From: Neoceratodus forsteri
Taxonomy: Eukaryota; Chordata; Ceratodontiformes; Ceratodontidae
Assembly: GCA_016271365.2 (NCBI GenBank)
Contig: JADMNL010000028.1
Location: forward strand, 98,301,501-98,365,500
Length of the DNA: 64,000 nt
Direction: 5' to 3'
The translations under genes were made by a program, and so were the position numbers. Under the pieces are notes generated by a model, which saw only the letters and a program-made list of their open reading frames with translations, made no database searches and was not told the DNA's origin. This document shows positions 55,147 through 64,000 of the stretch, one piece after another. How positions within the stretch are numbered: position 1 is the first letter of the stretch; each line of letters opens with the position of its first letter.

Positions 55147-58100
55147 ATGGTGATACTTCCTCAAAATAAGGGCAAATTGGGGAAAAGGGCTAAGCAATCT
55201 AAAATTAAAGATCACATTAATCATCTTACAAATGTCCCTACTTTGCAAACACCTCAAAGGGGCACACCAGGTAACACTTTAGATGTCACTGGACCGGTGA
55301 ATATTTCAGTTAACGCTGTTTCGAGTATTTCACCGAAACATATTACAATATCTGCAGACTCAGCCGGTCAGCAAGATCTGCAGATTAAAATTGGGAAAAA
55401 TGTTATTAAAACAGAACGCTGATTTCCGGTAGGTAGATAAATAAGCAATATAAAGATATGGAGCTTATATCTGATAAAAATAAAGAATTGGTTGAGACCC
55501 CAATTACAATTGAGGCCTCAGGGAGCCTAATTCATGACACCTCCAGCTGTATTTCAGATTCCCTAGAATTCTCTCCAGATTACTTTCATGAATCAAATCC
55601 AAAACCAGCTTGGCAATATCATTTAAAGAATATGGCTAGTGAATTACAGGAGACCATTAATGGACTCGAGCAAGTTACGACTCCTGGGAAGCCGAGAGCT
55701 GATTCATCACCCAGGCAACTGTTAAGTGAATCTGTGGCAACATATCCTTTCGCATTTAAGTGAGGATTTAAAAACGTTTGTCTGCAATCCTTGTACTGCT
55801 CATTCGATGATCCTGGATCATTTAATTAACCTAAAATATAAGTTGGATTCAATTAAAGAGAACTAGCAATTAATGGTTCTAGACTGGATGATGTTTTACA
55901 AAACGTTAACAGGTTAGCCCCTCTAGAGGGCTCTCCTTCTATTATTTTGGAGAATTCCCCACCTAATCGCCCTGATTTCCCTTCCATAGTCATTCCTGAT
56001 TCTTCTACTCAGAAGGCCGATAGGAAGGGTAAAAAAAGGAATGTAAGGAAAAATAAGAAGAATATGAAAGATAAAAAGGTTACCCCTATTCAAATATTAG
56101 ATAGTAGTATAAACAATTCTGATAAAACCCAACAGGTGGTCACAGAACAGAATGCTGATATGCACATGAGTGCAAGGTTGAATCGACTTGGAACAAAAAT
56201 CAAACTCTTCTAAGCAGGCTGAAAGTACCCCAGATTTTTTTCTACAAACAGGGGTCCTGCTTAATGGGGCCTATTCACGAATGGTTTTGGTGGCTATGCA
56301 CAATGTAAGTTGGGTGCGTAGCCACCACAGAGCTGCCTGCACCTGCAGCACCCCCTCTGCCCCATTCTCAACAACGATGTGCCCCCCATGCACCCGATTC
56401 CCCGGCCGATCACAGAGCTCCATGCAGGGGTGGGCCGGCGGTAGTTCAGGGGGCGAGCCAGCACTCTGCGGCATGCATGTCAATGTGGAGTGCTGTATGT
56501 GGGGTCTGCTGGCTCTGCGTCTGGCAGGCAGCCATAAACCACTGGGGCCAGTTACGTGCTCCCTGGGGAGGCTGCCTCTGGATGCAGCAGACTCGTCGGG
56601 GGGCATTGGCACCCTCAACAATGCTGCCCCTGATGTTGAGGCACTTCAGGAGGCCAGGATCTGGCAGATGGGGTAAACCCCCTCTTCAGCATGGCCAGTG
56701 CACTGCGCACCATCCAGCAACATGGTGCTCATAGTGCACAAAGGATCCACTGCAGGTCCCTGCCTGGGCAGTCAATTGGCTGCCCGCCAGGATCCGCCGC
56801 TCCGCACCCCACCTCCCCCCCCCATGGACCTGCGTTTCGGGGGGGGAGTTTGGCCATGTAAGGGAGCTGGGCAGGGTCTGTGTTCGCGGAATGCGGCGCC
56901 CACGTGGAAATCCCTCAGGTGCGGAGCTGCACACCCCATTACGTGCCTCTTGCACGCGTTTCTGTGAATAGGCCCCAGGGAGAATATAGGGTCTCAACTT
57001 GAACAAGTCTGAGCTCAATTTAAGCCAGTTCAGAAATGAATGGAATTCTTGGAACAAAAAGAATGAGGTTGATTCATATTCTATAAACAAGGAAGGCAAT
57101 TTTTGCTCCAATACTTTTAACATGACATTATCTAACTTAGCTGAAAATATTGACACGAAAACTACAATTGGTATTTCAGATTGTGCTATACTATGTTTAT
57201 ATGGTTATACTGTGGACCAGGACTGGTCTTTTAGCATGATAAGAGGCAAGATTATGTACCTTTTTAGGGCAGCCACTGGGGCTGACATTGTAAATTCTGA
57301 TGTGGTTCAAATCTGGAAAGATAAGGATGTTGATGGAACAGAATGTTTGTTCATTTTCTGTGCTGTACCTTGTATTGCCAACCAAATTTGGATTAATAAT
57401 GAGGCTTTGAAAAAATGTGATTATTCTCTTGATAGTTCATAAGCTGGGAAACAACCATTTCAGTTGTGTATTTATGGCTTGAAAGCGTCTCCTAGAGAGA
57501 CTCCGGGAAAATTGAAAGCCACACTGATTAATCTTTTCACCTATGCATTAAGGATTCTAGCCAGAGATTTTGATATTGTGAAAGTTTTTAGATGGAAAAA
57601 TGATACAAATACAGGTTGTGTAGATGTTTTAATTCGGAATCAGGAAATGGCAGAAAGTATATTGAGTAAAGCTACACTATTGGATGAAGCTGGAGTTCAT
57701 ATAATCAATAGTTCCATCTTGAACAAGTCCGGCACAAGGATAGAATGTAACAGCCCTGAAACCATAGAAGATGGAGTTACAAATACTCTGGCCCTTTATG
57801 GCCTGAACAGAACCCAAAATGAGAACAACACTAAACTCAGAGCTACAATCCTTAATCTCTTGGAACAGCTACTGAATATTTCCATTGAAAATTCAGATGC
57901 GATTTCTGCTACTAGGCAAAGCCTTGATCCTGATTGTGATTTAGTCTATATTAAGGTGGGTTCTTCGAGCTTATATAATAAGATATTAGACAACGCAATA
58001 CTACTGGATACTATGGGGCTGCATATAGTCCCAGCTGATGCTTCTTACCATGATAACGTTCCAACTTCTAATATCCCTCAGAACATAGGTCCACAGACTG

Positions 58101-58174
58101 AGAGAAGGCAACAGGAAAGTCACACTAGTTCAACAGTATTCAGCATCCAGCATCTCTACTTCCAACAAATATGA
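55147..58174 (+). pseudogene. LINE ORF1 with three RRM-like modules (split by a MITE)
   Basis: The N-terminal part (55147-56213) is lysine-rich and low in conserved features, with a basic patch DRKGKKRNVRKNKKN (56010-56055). A MITE interrupts it at 56266-56976. The C-terminal part (57000-58174) holds three consecutive modules of about 85 residues: 57170-57430 (CAILCLYGY...), 57455-57715 (FQLCIYGLKASP...) and 57775-58040 (NTLALYGLNRTQ...). Each has the order LxLYGL, a helix like KLKATLINLF, a strand like SDVVQIW, a hydrophobic strand, a helix like ILxxAxLLD, and GLHIV. This is the strand-helix-strand-strand-helix-strand order of an RRM. The frames are nearly continuous, with stops at 55421, 55761, 57440 and 58172 and a few shifts. 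I infer that ORF1 binds the element's RNA. Confidence 0.75.
56266..56976. mobile_element. 711 bp DNA element in LINE ORF1
   Basis: The inverted ends are GGGGCCTATTCAC (56266-56278) and its complement (56964-56976), with weaker pairing just inside. The GC-rich interior contrasts sharply with the A/T-rich LINE on both sides. The GGGCCTATTCAC(A/G) end is of a type common among vertebrate non-autonomous Harbinger-like elements, but I found no clear TWA duplication. Reading frames in it are GC-driven shadows. Confidence 0.8.
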
Positions 58175-58799
58175 TGTCTTAGCTACCCAGGAGGACTGAC
58201 TGAAGATATCTGACATATTACACTCAGACTATGACTGTACGAAATTGACTCTAGTATCATGGAGTGTCTCAGGTTTAGTGAATAAATTTGTAGATAGTGA
58301 ATGGACTGATTTTATTACCAAATTCAGTATAATCTGCCTGCAAGGGACATGGCACAATAAGGAATTAGCTATAACTCTGAATGGTTATGTTACCTTTCAG
58401 GTGCCAGGCATGAAAGCAGTCAAAGAAGGGAGGCTGGCTGGTGGCCTGGTTACCTGGGTAAAAATTGAGACAGGTACTCAAGTAGACCTGTTATTTAGTA
58501 GTAACAATATAATTATTCTCTTCTTGCAAATGAAAGAGAAGAAAATGTGTTTAGCTAATGTATACATTCCTCCATTAAACTCCAAATTTTTTGATCCTTC
58601 TATTTGGGCACAGCTAGAAGATCACATCCATAAAAGCTGGGCTGTTACCTCCTGTGAAGAAATACTTTTATGTGGTGATTTTAATACCAGAATTGGCCTA
58701 TATGATGGATACACAGATAAGGACTTCCACAGCTGGTGTCATACAGAGGCTTTCAATTTTCCCAGATATTCAACAAGGCACGAGGTCATTATGTCGTAT

Positions 58800-59370
58800 G
58801 ACATAAGAGCACAGTAATGTACCATGCTGTAAATTCAGCAGATACATTGCTGCTGCTTAGATAAAGTGCTGAAACACATTTAGGCGAAAGCAACAGGTGG
58901 TATCTTTCTTTTCTGTGGGGGCTCCACTCAAACCCCCTTTATGGGGGACTGCAGCTTCAACCCCCATTAATATAATCAACTCTGGGGGAGGTCAACACGT
59001 AGACAGGGAAAAACACCACGGGGAGCAAAAAAAAAAAAAAAGAAACCGTACAATGGAGTTTTGCAAAAGTGTGGGACTGGGACTTGAGCCCCAGTCCACA
59101 GATGCATAGTGATTCCCTGCACTCACGGCTCATCGCACTAAGCCATGGAGGCAGCTCAGCAGACCATCTCCCAAACGGAGGTCTTCACCTCCACGTAACT
59201 CCTCCTCCCCACCCATGTACGATAGGGTACAAAACTGCATGTGCAACATATGTGTCTTGCGGGGTTTTGTACCCTATCACACTAGTGCACTATGTGATAT
59301 GTTCCGCGTGGTATTCCATGCGTGGTTATGTATGCGACAACTTGACCCAGTAGGATTCAAAAGATACTAA
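58800..59370. mobile_element. Insertion in the LINE endonuclease, with tRNA-like segment and hairpin
   Basis: LINE coding stops near 58790 and resumes by 59370-59530. Within it lie an A run (59026-59040), a tRNA-like segment (59073-59150, minus), and a perfect 16-base hairpin GATAGGGTACAAAAC/GTTTTGTACCCTATC (59220-59274). GGGGGCTCC...AACCCCC and TATGGGGGACTGCAG words near 58917-58965 form short G/C runs. The class and exact ends are not established; more than one insertion is possible. Confidence 0.5.
59073..59152 (-). repeat. tRNA-like sequence (SINE head or pseudogene)
   Basis: On the minus strand, TGGCTTAGTGCGATGAGC fits an A-box region and GGGGCTCAAGTCCC, about 35 bases on, fits a B box. 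Stems pair only partly, so this is not a working tRNA. Confidence 0.5.
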
Positions 59371-61839
59371 AGTGAATAAAATGGGGTATAAGTTAATAGA
59401 GATATTAGAAATATACAGTCTGGCTCCTATTTACTCGCTATTCTGTAAGAGAGCCATCTACATCAGATTATATATTTTGGAATGGGGATTTGAGTCTATG
59501 GGAAATTTTTTTAGTCCTCATGAAGGCTGAACGCGACCATTTCCCTTTAGTATTGAAATCTATAGTTCTAGATAAGCAGATAATGAACCTGCCTTTGCCT
59601 TCACAATTTGAGATTCGGAACAGGAGAATTAGATGGCATGACACTGCAGCTGGTTTAATTAGGGAACCATTACAAAATGTTATCCCCTTAGTTCTTGAAA
59701 AGAGTACTGATTACATCACAATCCAGAAAGGAGTTTTATCCTGCCTTGAGGAAGTACGATCTCTTTTGTCAACTATGTATACTAAAAATAATGTCAAAAA
59801 AAGGAGTAAATACACCTGGTTTGATGATGAGTGCTGCAGGGCAAAAAAGAAACTTAAACATGTAGTAAGGCTAGCTAATGCCCAGAACTGTGGCGTCAGT
59901 TTTAAAGATTTAAATAAGTCCAGTGACGAATACAAGTGGTTCCTAGTAAGGAAGCAGAAAGAATGCCATCCGAAGCAATGGAACCATATGTTAACGATCA
60001 TTAATAATCAGGATTATCAATTATATTGGCTCCTTGTAGCCAAGGGCACAAACAACTTAAAATATGAAATAGATTCATACATTTCCCTGAACACATGGAC
60101 ACTTTACTGTTCTACTACATTTTTCTGCTCAGAGTCAAGCGTCCCATATGTTAGGTTAGATATTAATATGGCACGATTTATTCCATTTACATTTGCAGAA
60201 ATGTATCTTACAATTGCTTCTTAAATAGCCAGGAAGGCCCCAGGCCCTGACCTTTTCCCTGCTGAGGTGTACTTAACCTCTCCTTCCTTATGGGCCACTC
60301 TACTTACAGTATATTTGAATCAGTGTTGCTATAGGTTAGAGTTTCCGTCTTCCTGGAAAGGTGCCACAATAACTTCAGTCCACAAAAAGGGGGATAAAGC
60401 TGCCCCAGCCGTGCATAGGCCCATTTCATTACTTGATAATACGGGAAAAATCTTTGCAAAATTAATCCTGGACAGACTCAGGGAACAACTTGCTCTGTTG
60501 GGAGATCTTTCAGAGGCTCCGGCAGGATTTCGATCAGGTTACTGTACTAAGGATCATTGTAACATAATTAGGCATCTCTATGAAAAATACGTAGTTTTAC
60601 AAAACCAAAAATTGTACTCTGCTTTCATTGATTTTAGCACAGCATTTGACACCATTTCAAGAAACATGCTGTGGAATTTGATGAAGGAGAGGGGATTCTC
60701 ACATGAAATCATAGTAATCATAAGAGAATTATACTGTATACTAATACTTGTGCTCAAGTAAGGTTAGATTCATCTGGTCAGCTTTTCTCTACTTTTTCAA
60801 CCAATACAGGTGTCTGGCAAGGCTGTGTTCTTGCACCATTATTATTTTGTATAAACACTGACAAGCTTTTGATTGAACTAGAGTGTTCTCAGACAGACCC
60901 CCCCAAAATTTTATGTAACCCCCCGTTCCCTGGGGTTACTAGACTCCCATCAGTGTCAGTGTTAGGTAAGGAAGGCAGCTGGTGGATATCTAGTTAAATG
61001 GATTTTCACCTGCTCCCTCTCTGTTTACTTGGTCTCAACTGAGAGCAGGAAGGTGATGTCATTTAGAACTCTCGCAGCAACATAAGCCACACCTGGCTGT
61101 GAGAGTGGGGTGCGTTAGAATTTTCAGTTTGTTCTGCAGTAGTCTGTGAATGGAGCAGTTCACTGTAGGAGCTCAGTGAGTGAGCAGTGTCTGTATTTCT
61201 CACCCTAGTGGAGGACATCTTTTCTTGACTTGTGAAGTGACAGAAACCGTCTCCAGGAGTTTCTGTGCCTTTATCCCATGTGGGATGAGGGGGACTGCAG
61301 AGGATTTGATCCAGCCGAGAACTTTTTTGAAGGTGTCTTTGGTGTACAAACTGTGAGTAAATTCTGTTTGAGAATTACTCAGGATACGTGCCTGCTTTTT
61401 TTTCTGTGGGGTGACTTTCTGATAAAGCGACCCTCTCATCCAATTCTGTGAGGATTTTCTCAAGAAGTCTGTTCTAAAGTTTGCTAACAAGAGTGGATGT
61501 CCCATATGCGACTTGCCCTTTGTTCAGAACTTTAACTTTACACCCTAGTGGTGTTTGCTGATGCTAAATGTGCTAAACATTTGAGGAAAGCATTATTTTT
61601 AAAGTTCAGTATTTGTGAGGTGTAACTCTGAAAGAATGTCTGGGTACGGATGTGGAAGCGAAAGGTGGGAGACCCTCCATCTGGAGTGACCAGTTCAGCA
61701 CTTTGGGTTCTGTAAGGGTGCCTGTTTCTTTTAGTGCATGTGGCCAATGCCTGAAGACGTTTACCCCTTGTATGTGGTTTTTTTCTAGTTTTGAACCCTA
61801 GTGTGCTCCATCGTGGCCCATGTGCCACGGTCCTTTCTG

Positions 61840-62062
61840 TAATCCTATGTCATATGGGAACTGTTCTAAGTAATGGCCTGGTGCCACGTCCAGAGGAATT
61901 TTATGTGTTCACCTTGGCTAGTTCCACATTCCAGATATCTAATCCTATGCCATATGGGACTATTCTAAGTAATGGCCTAGTGCCTTTACCAGACGATGTT
62001 TTGTGCGTGTTCACCGTGGCTAGTACCACATTTCCTGGTGTTTAATCCTATGCTATATGGGA
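61840..62062 (+). repeat. Tandem repeat within the LTR, about 100 bp unit, 2.2 copies
   Basis: AATCCTATG(T/C)CATATGGGA recurs near 61841, 61942 and 62045. GTTCTAAGTAATGGCCTGGTGCC-type and GTGTTCACC(T/G)TGGCTAGT-type words recur once each in the same order. This could be a duplicated U3 enhancer block, which is inference. Confidence 0.85.
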
Positions 62063-62168
62063 GGTTCAGTTTCTGTTCTTCTACAGCTGTGTTCTGCATT
62101 GCCTTGTGCCATGAAGTATAAACTCCTGGGGGTCCATCTTTGCTTTTGTGTTTCCAACTTTGTTTCAG

Positions 62169-62174
62169 AATAAA
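62169..62174 (+). promoter_or_regulatory. Polyadenylation signal in the LTR
   Basis: AATAAA, about 290 bases before the LTR end. If used, it would mark the R region. No other AATAAA is nearer the end. Confidence 0.5.
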
Positions 62175-62469
62175 GCCACACTCTAGAATCCCAACCTGGT
62201 ATGGACAATCTAGTTACTTGCTTCCTGTGTGGATTTACTGGGTACCCCTGTCCAGAAGTAGCAAACCTAGCATAGCCCTCAACAAAAGTTCTCTCCTCAG
62301 GACCTGGGTTTTGGTAAAGGTCTGTTTGTGTCTAGCACACACTTTTTGTGTTTCTCTCTTGTTTTGCAAATTGCTTTGTACTGCCACCCCCCTCTTCCTA
62401 CCCCAGACAGAAAAAGTATGGGAGGTGTGCATACTAGTTAAATAAGTGGCCGTTGGGGGGTTACAAAAT

Positions 62470-62487
62470 TGGGGGCTCATCTGGGAT
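62470..62487 (+). promoter_or_regulatory. Primer-binding site, proline tRNA type
   Basis: TGGGGGCTCATCTGGGAT differs at two positions from TGGGGGCTCGTCCGGGAT, the complement of the tRNA-Pro 3' end used by many class I retroviruses. Both changes are C-to-T or G-to-A at CpG sites, as expected from methylation decay. Confidence 0.88.
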
Positions 62488-63480
62488 ATTGTTTGAATTT
62501 GGGGAGGAAACAAAAGATGTTTGTTGAGGGTATGACTAGCGTTTTGTCTGTCTGGCAGTGTGGTAGCCCAAAACAGGAAAGGAAGCTTTGCACAAAAGGA
62601 TCCTGCCCAGGAGAGCGCCATCCACATGTGCTTGCCAGTACAGTGCTGCTGTGTGTTTGTGCCAACGTACAATGGACTGTAAAGCCATAAAGTGTATGTC
62701 CTTGTCTCTGCATCTGGAACATTTTACAGAACTTTTAAATCTCATGTTTTAAAGAGGGACTACAGTCAACATTTCTGGCATCAATAAATTTAGAATTTGT
62801 ATTGGCATAGCCCCAATCAGTCACATGCCAAAAATGAGATCTCTAAGTTACTTTGTTTAAAAGTTACAAGTCATTTTGCAACCCTAAATTCACTGCCTGT
62901 TCAAAAAAGCCAGTTTCAGTGAAGAGCTGCTGATGATGTCATCTCCAGAACTCGAGTCTAGTCTTTCCTGTCAGCAAGCTTATAGAACCTGTTTCTTCAA
63001 AGGCTGGAGTTCATGTGCAGTACTTTTCTCAAGTAAAACAGGCAGTGACATTTAAAAAACATTGCTATAAAACTGTGTGTTTCAGGTTTTGTAAAAAAAA
63101 AAAAGCTGACAATGTGTATTTTTTTTCTTTATTTTGCTGCCTATTTATTTTGTTTCGGTCCTTTTCTCCAGGGTTGCAGAATGCTGAATCATAGCACATT
63201 GCAGTGAGGCACTGCAGTGAGGTTAGTTTCAGTTTATTTTTCACACTGGAAAGGCATGTGAGCAAAACTTCCTGTTTTCACTGGTGAGGTTTGCAGACTG
63301 ATTAATTTTCTGATGTGATGGAAGGTTGTGATCATTCACACCTGTCATTCAACTGAGGTGATTTCTCAGGATGGCTCTTCAAAACGATTATTTTACCTCC
63401 CTGTAAATGGGGGTGGAAGAGGTAATGCTGTTTTGAAACCGTACTGTGAGTTTCTACGTAGTAACCAACCCAGCCAACCT
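62488..63480 (+). other. Internal leader of the ERV-like element, or flanking sequence
   Basis: Downstream of the PBS I see no gag-like reading frame. The longest plus frames are about 70-80 codons without motifs. The element's body may be deleted or may lie beyond the window. ACTGGAAAGGCATGTGAGCA at 63244 also occurs at 43191 in the CR1 insert. Confidence 0.4.
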
Positions 63481-64000
63481 AGGGCCAGATATTCAGAACT
63501 TTGCCCCGGGGCAAAATTAGCACTGCATGGCAGGCAAAATTAACCTGGAACCATTTGCACGCCATATTCAAAGGACTAGTCCCAGGGCTAAATGAGTTGA
63601 ATATAGTGTGCAAATGAAGGCTTGCAAACAGAGCTGAGATTGCAGTACAACAATGGCTCACCAAATAAGATAGCACTGAATATAACAACCCAGAGCAGTG
63701 CAAACTGCAACAGCGACCCAGTGCACACACTGGCGGAGCAAGGCAAGGCTGAACAATGTGGGCAGTGTGTGTGCTAGCAAAGCAGTGGAGCACAGCAACA
63801 GCAAACAGTGCAGGCCAAATACTGCAGAACCATGTAATGGAACATTACAGTACTGCACAGCGTAACAGGTTTGCGCCGCGCTGACACGTTTGCCTGGCGC
63901 TAAAGTTTGCTATATTCAAAATTTCAATGCAAATGAGCCTACTCAGGCACTCCATGGGTAAACAGCCACATTAGCATCTCATTACAGCCTGCTTTGCATG
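63481..64000. mobile_element. Left end of a MITE-like element, continuing past the window
   Basis: It starts AGGGCCAGATATTCAGAACT, similar in type to the AGGGCTGGATATTCAAACTG end at 53608. It contains CATATTCAAAGGAC and ATGCAAATGAGCC, words also seen inside the 53.6-54.7 kb element. No second inverted end is reached before the window ends, so this is provisional. Confidence 0.5.

Larger units (their letters stand above)
58230..60913 (+). pseudogene. LINE ORF2: endonuclease and RT (plus), cut by an LTR
   Basis: The endonuclease starts near 58245: SWSVSGLVNKF, IICLQGTWHNKEL (58330; the usual QET has Gly), ANVYIPPLNSKFF and CGDFNTRIGLYDGYT (58670). Its last block, RDHFPLVLKSI, lies at 59530-59560 (the SDHxPL motif). 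The RT has APGPDLFPAEVYL (60235), SWKGATITSVHKKGD (60350), PISLLDNTGKIFAKLILDRL (60420) and AGFRSGYCTKDHC (60520). SAFIDFSTAFDTISR (60618, motif A) and GVWQGCVLAPLLFCINTDKL (60810, motif B) follow. It is then cut at 60913 before the catalytic YADD. The style fits the I/Vingi/Kiri group of APE-type LINEs rather than CR1 or L1; the clade is unsettled. A non-LINE segment interrupts the endonuclease at about 58800-59370. Confidence 0.82.
60914..62465 (+). mobile_element. LTR of an endogenous retrovirus-like element (1552 bp)
   Basis: The segment starts TGTAACCCCCC and ends GGGGGGTTACA, perfect 11-base inverted ends with the canonical TG...CA. Four bases further on is a PBS-like sequence, so this is a 5' LTR rather than a solo LTR. 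AATAAA lies at 62169. An internal tandem repeat (61840-62060) is present. It inserted into the LINE ORF2 between RT motifs B and C. The class I (gamma-like) ERV assignment rests on the proline-type PBS only; a gypsy-type element with such a PBS is possible. Confidence 0.85.

Noticed and set aside
56188..57156. Several 85-160 codon frames on both strands as genes
   Set aside because: They arise in the GC-rich 711 bp DNA element and overlap the LINE ORF1 on the other strand.
59026..59041. A-run as a SINE poly(A) tail for the tRNA-like segment
   Set aside because: The tRNA-like boxes are on the minus strand, so its tail should appear as T on the plus strand at the lower coordinate. The orientation is wrong.
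5180..64000. CRISPR array, bacterial operon or phage features
   Set aside because: The repeats are satellites, MITEs and retroelements. The codon and repeat content is vertebrate, and no prokaryotic gene order or spacer pattern exists.

Overview
This window looks like intergenic or intronic DNA from a large, repeat-rich vertebrate genome. I found no intact protein-coding gene and no host exon I would defend. Almost every readable protein fragment belongs to a transposable element, and nearly all of those are broken by stops and frameshifts. The mix is CR1-type LINEs ending in TTCTATGTTTCTATG, L1/Tx1-like LINEs, a tyrosine-recombinase (Ngaro/DIRS) retroelement, another LINE class, a long LTR with a proline-type primer site, hAT and fold-back MITEs, and tRNA-derived SINEs. 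This mix fits an amphibian, perhaps a caecilian, and argues against a mammal or bird, but the species assignment is inference.

Layout. 0.6-2.4 kb holds an L1-like RT remnant (minus). A gypsy-like gag scrap lies at 3.9 kb. 5.2-9.5 kb is a satellite of about 290 bp units split by a 2.9 kb CR1. 10.4-14.1 kb holds CR1 fragments that have been invaded by a palindromic DNA element and by a SINE with a 16 bp target duplication. 14.1-17.8 kb is a decayed L1 ORF2 (minus) carrying a 168 bp hAT MITE with a perfect 8 bp duplication. 21.2-30.3 kb holds more CR1 copies, an L1 ORF1 remnant, a scrap of Ngaro 3' end and a fold-back element. 31.5-38.1 kb is a nearly complete Ngaro-like element (minus): gag, RT, RNase H and tyrosine recombinase between split direct repeats in the order A1...B1-A2-B2. 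41.7-47.9 kb holds two CR1-type elements in tandem (minus). 48.2-49.0 kb has a 307 bp tandem repeat and a TA-flanked MITE. 49.8-52.7 kb is a short element with the same A1...B1-A2-B2 plan but no visible polymerase, apparently a non-autonomous partner of the Ngaro element. 53.6-54.7 kb is a DNA element with 28 bp inverted ends and an internal GC-rich minisatellite. 55.1-60.9 kb is a LINE (plus) whose ORF1 carries three consecutive RRM-like modules. It is interrupted by a MITE and a tRNA-like segment, and is then cut between RT motifs by a 1.55 kb LTR with an adjacent PBS (60.9-62.5 kb). A MITE-like end begins at 63.48 kb and runs out of the window.

The parts do not form a host pathway. They record successive insertions, and several nestings give a relative order. 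The most interesting items are the autonomous/non-autonomous Ngaro pair (plus a third fragment), the triple-RRM ORF1, and the palindromic element inside a CR1. All family names rest on motifs read by eye. No database search was run.
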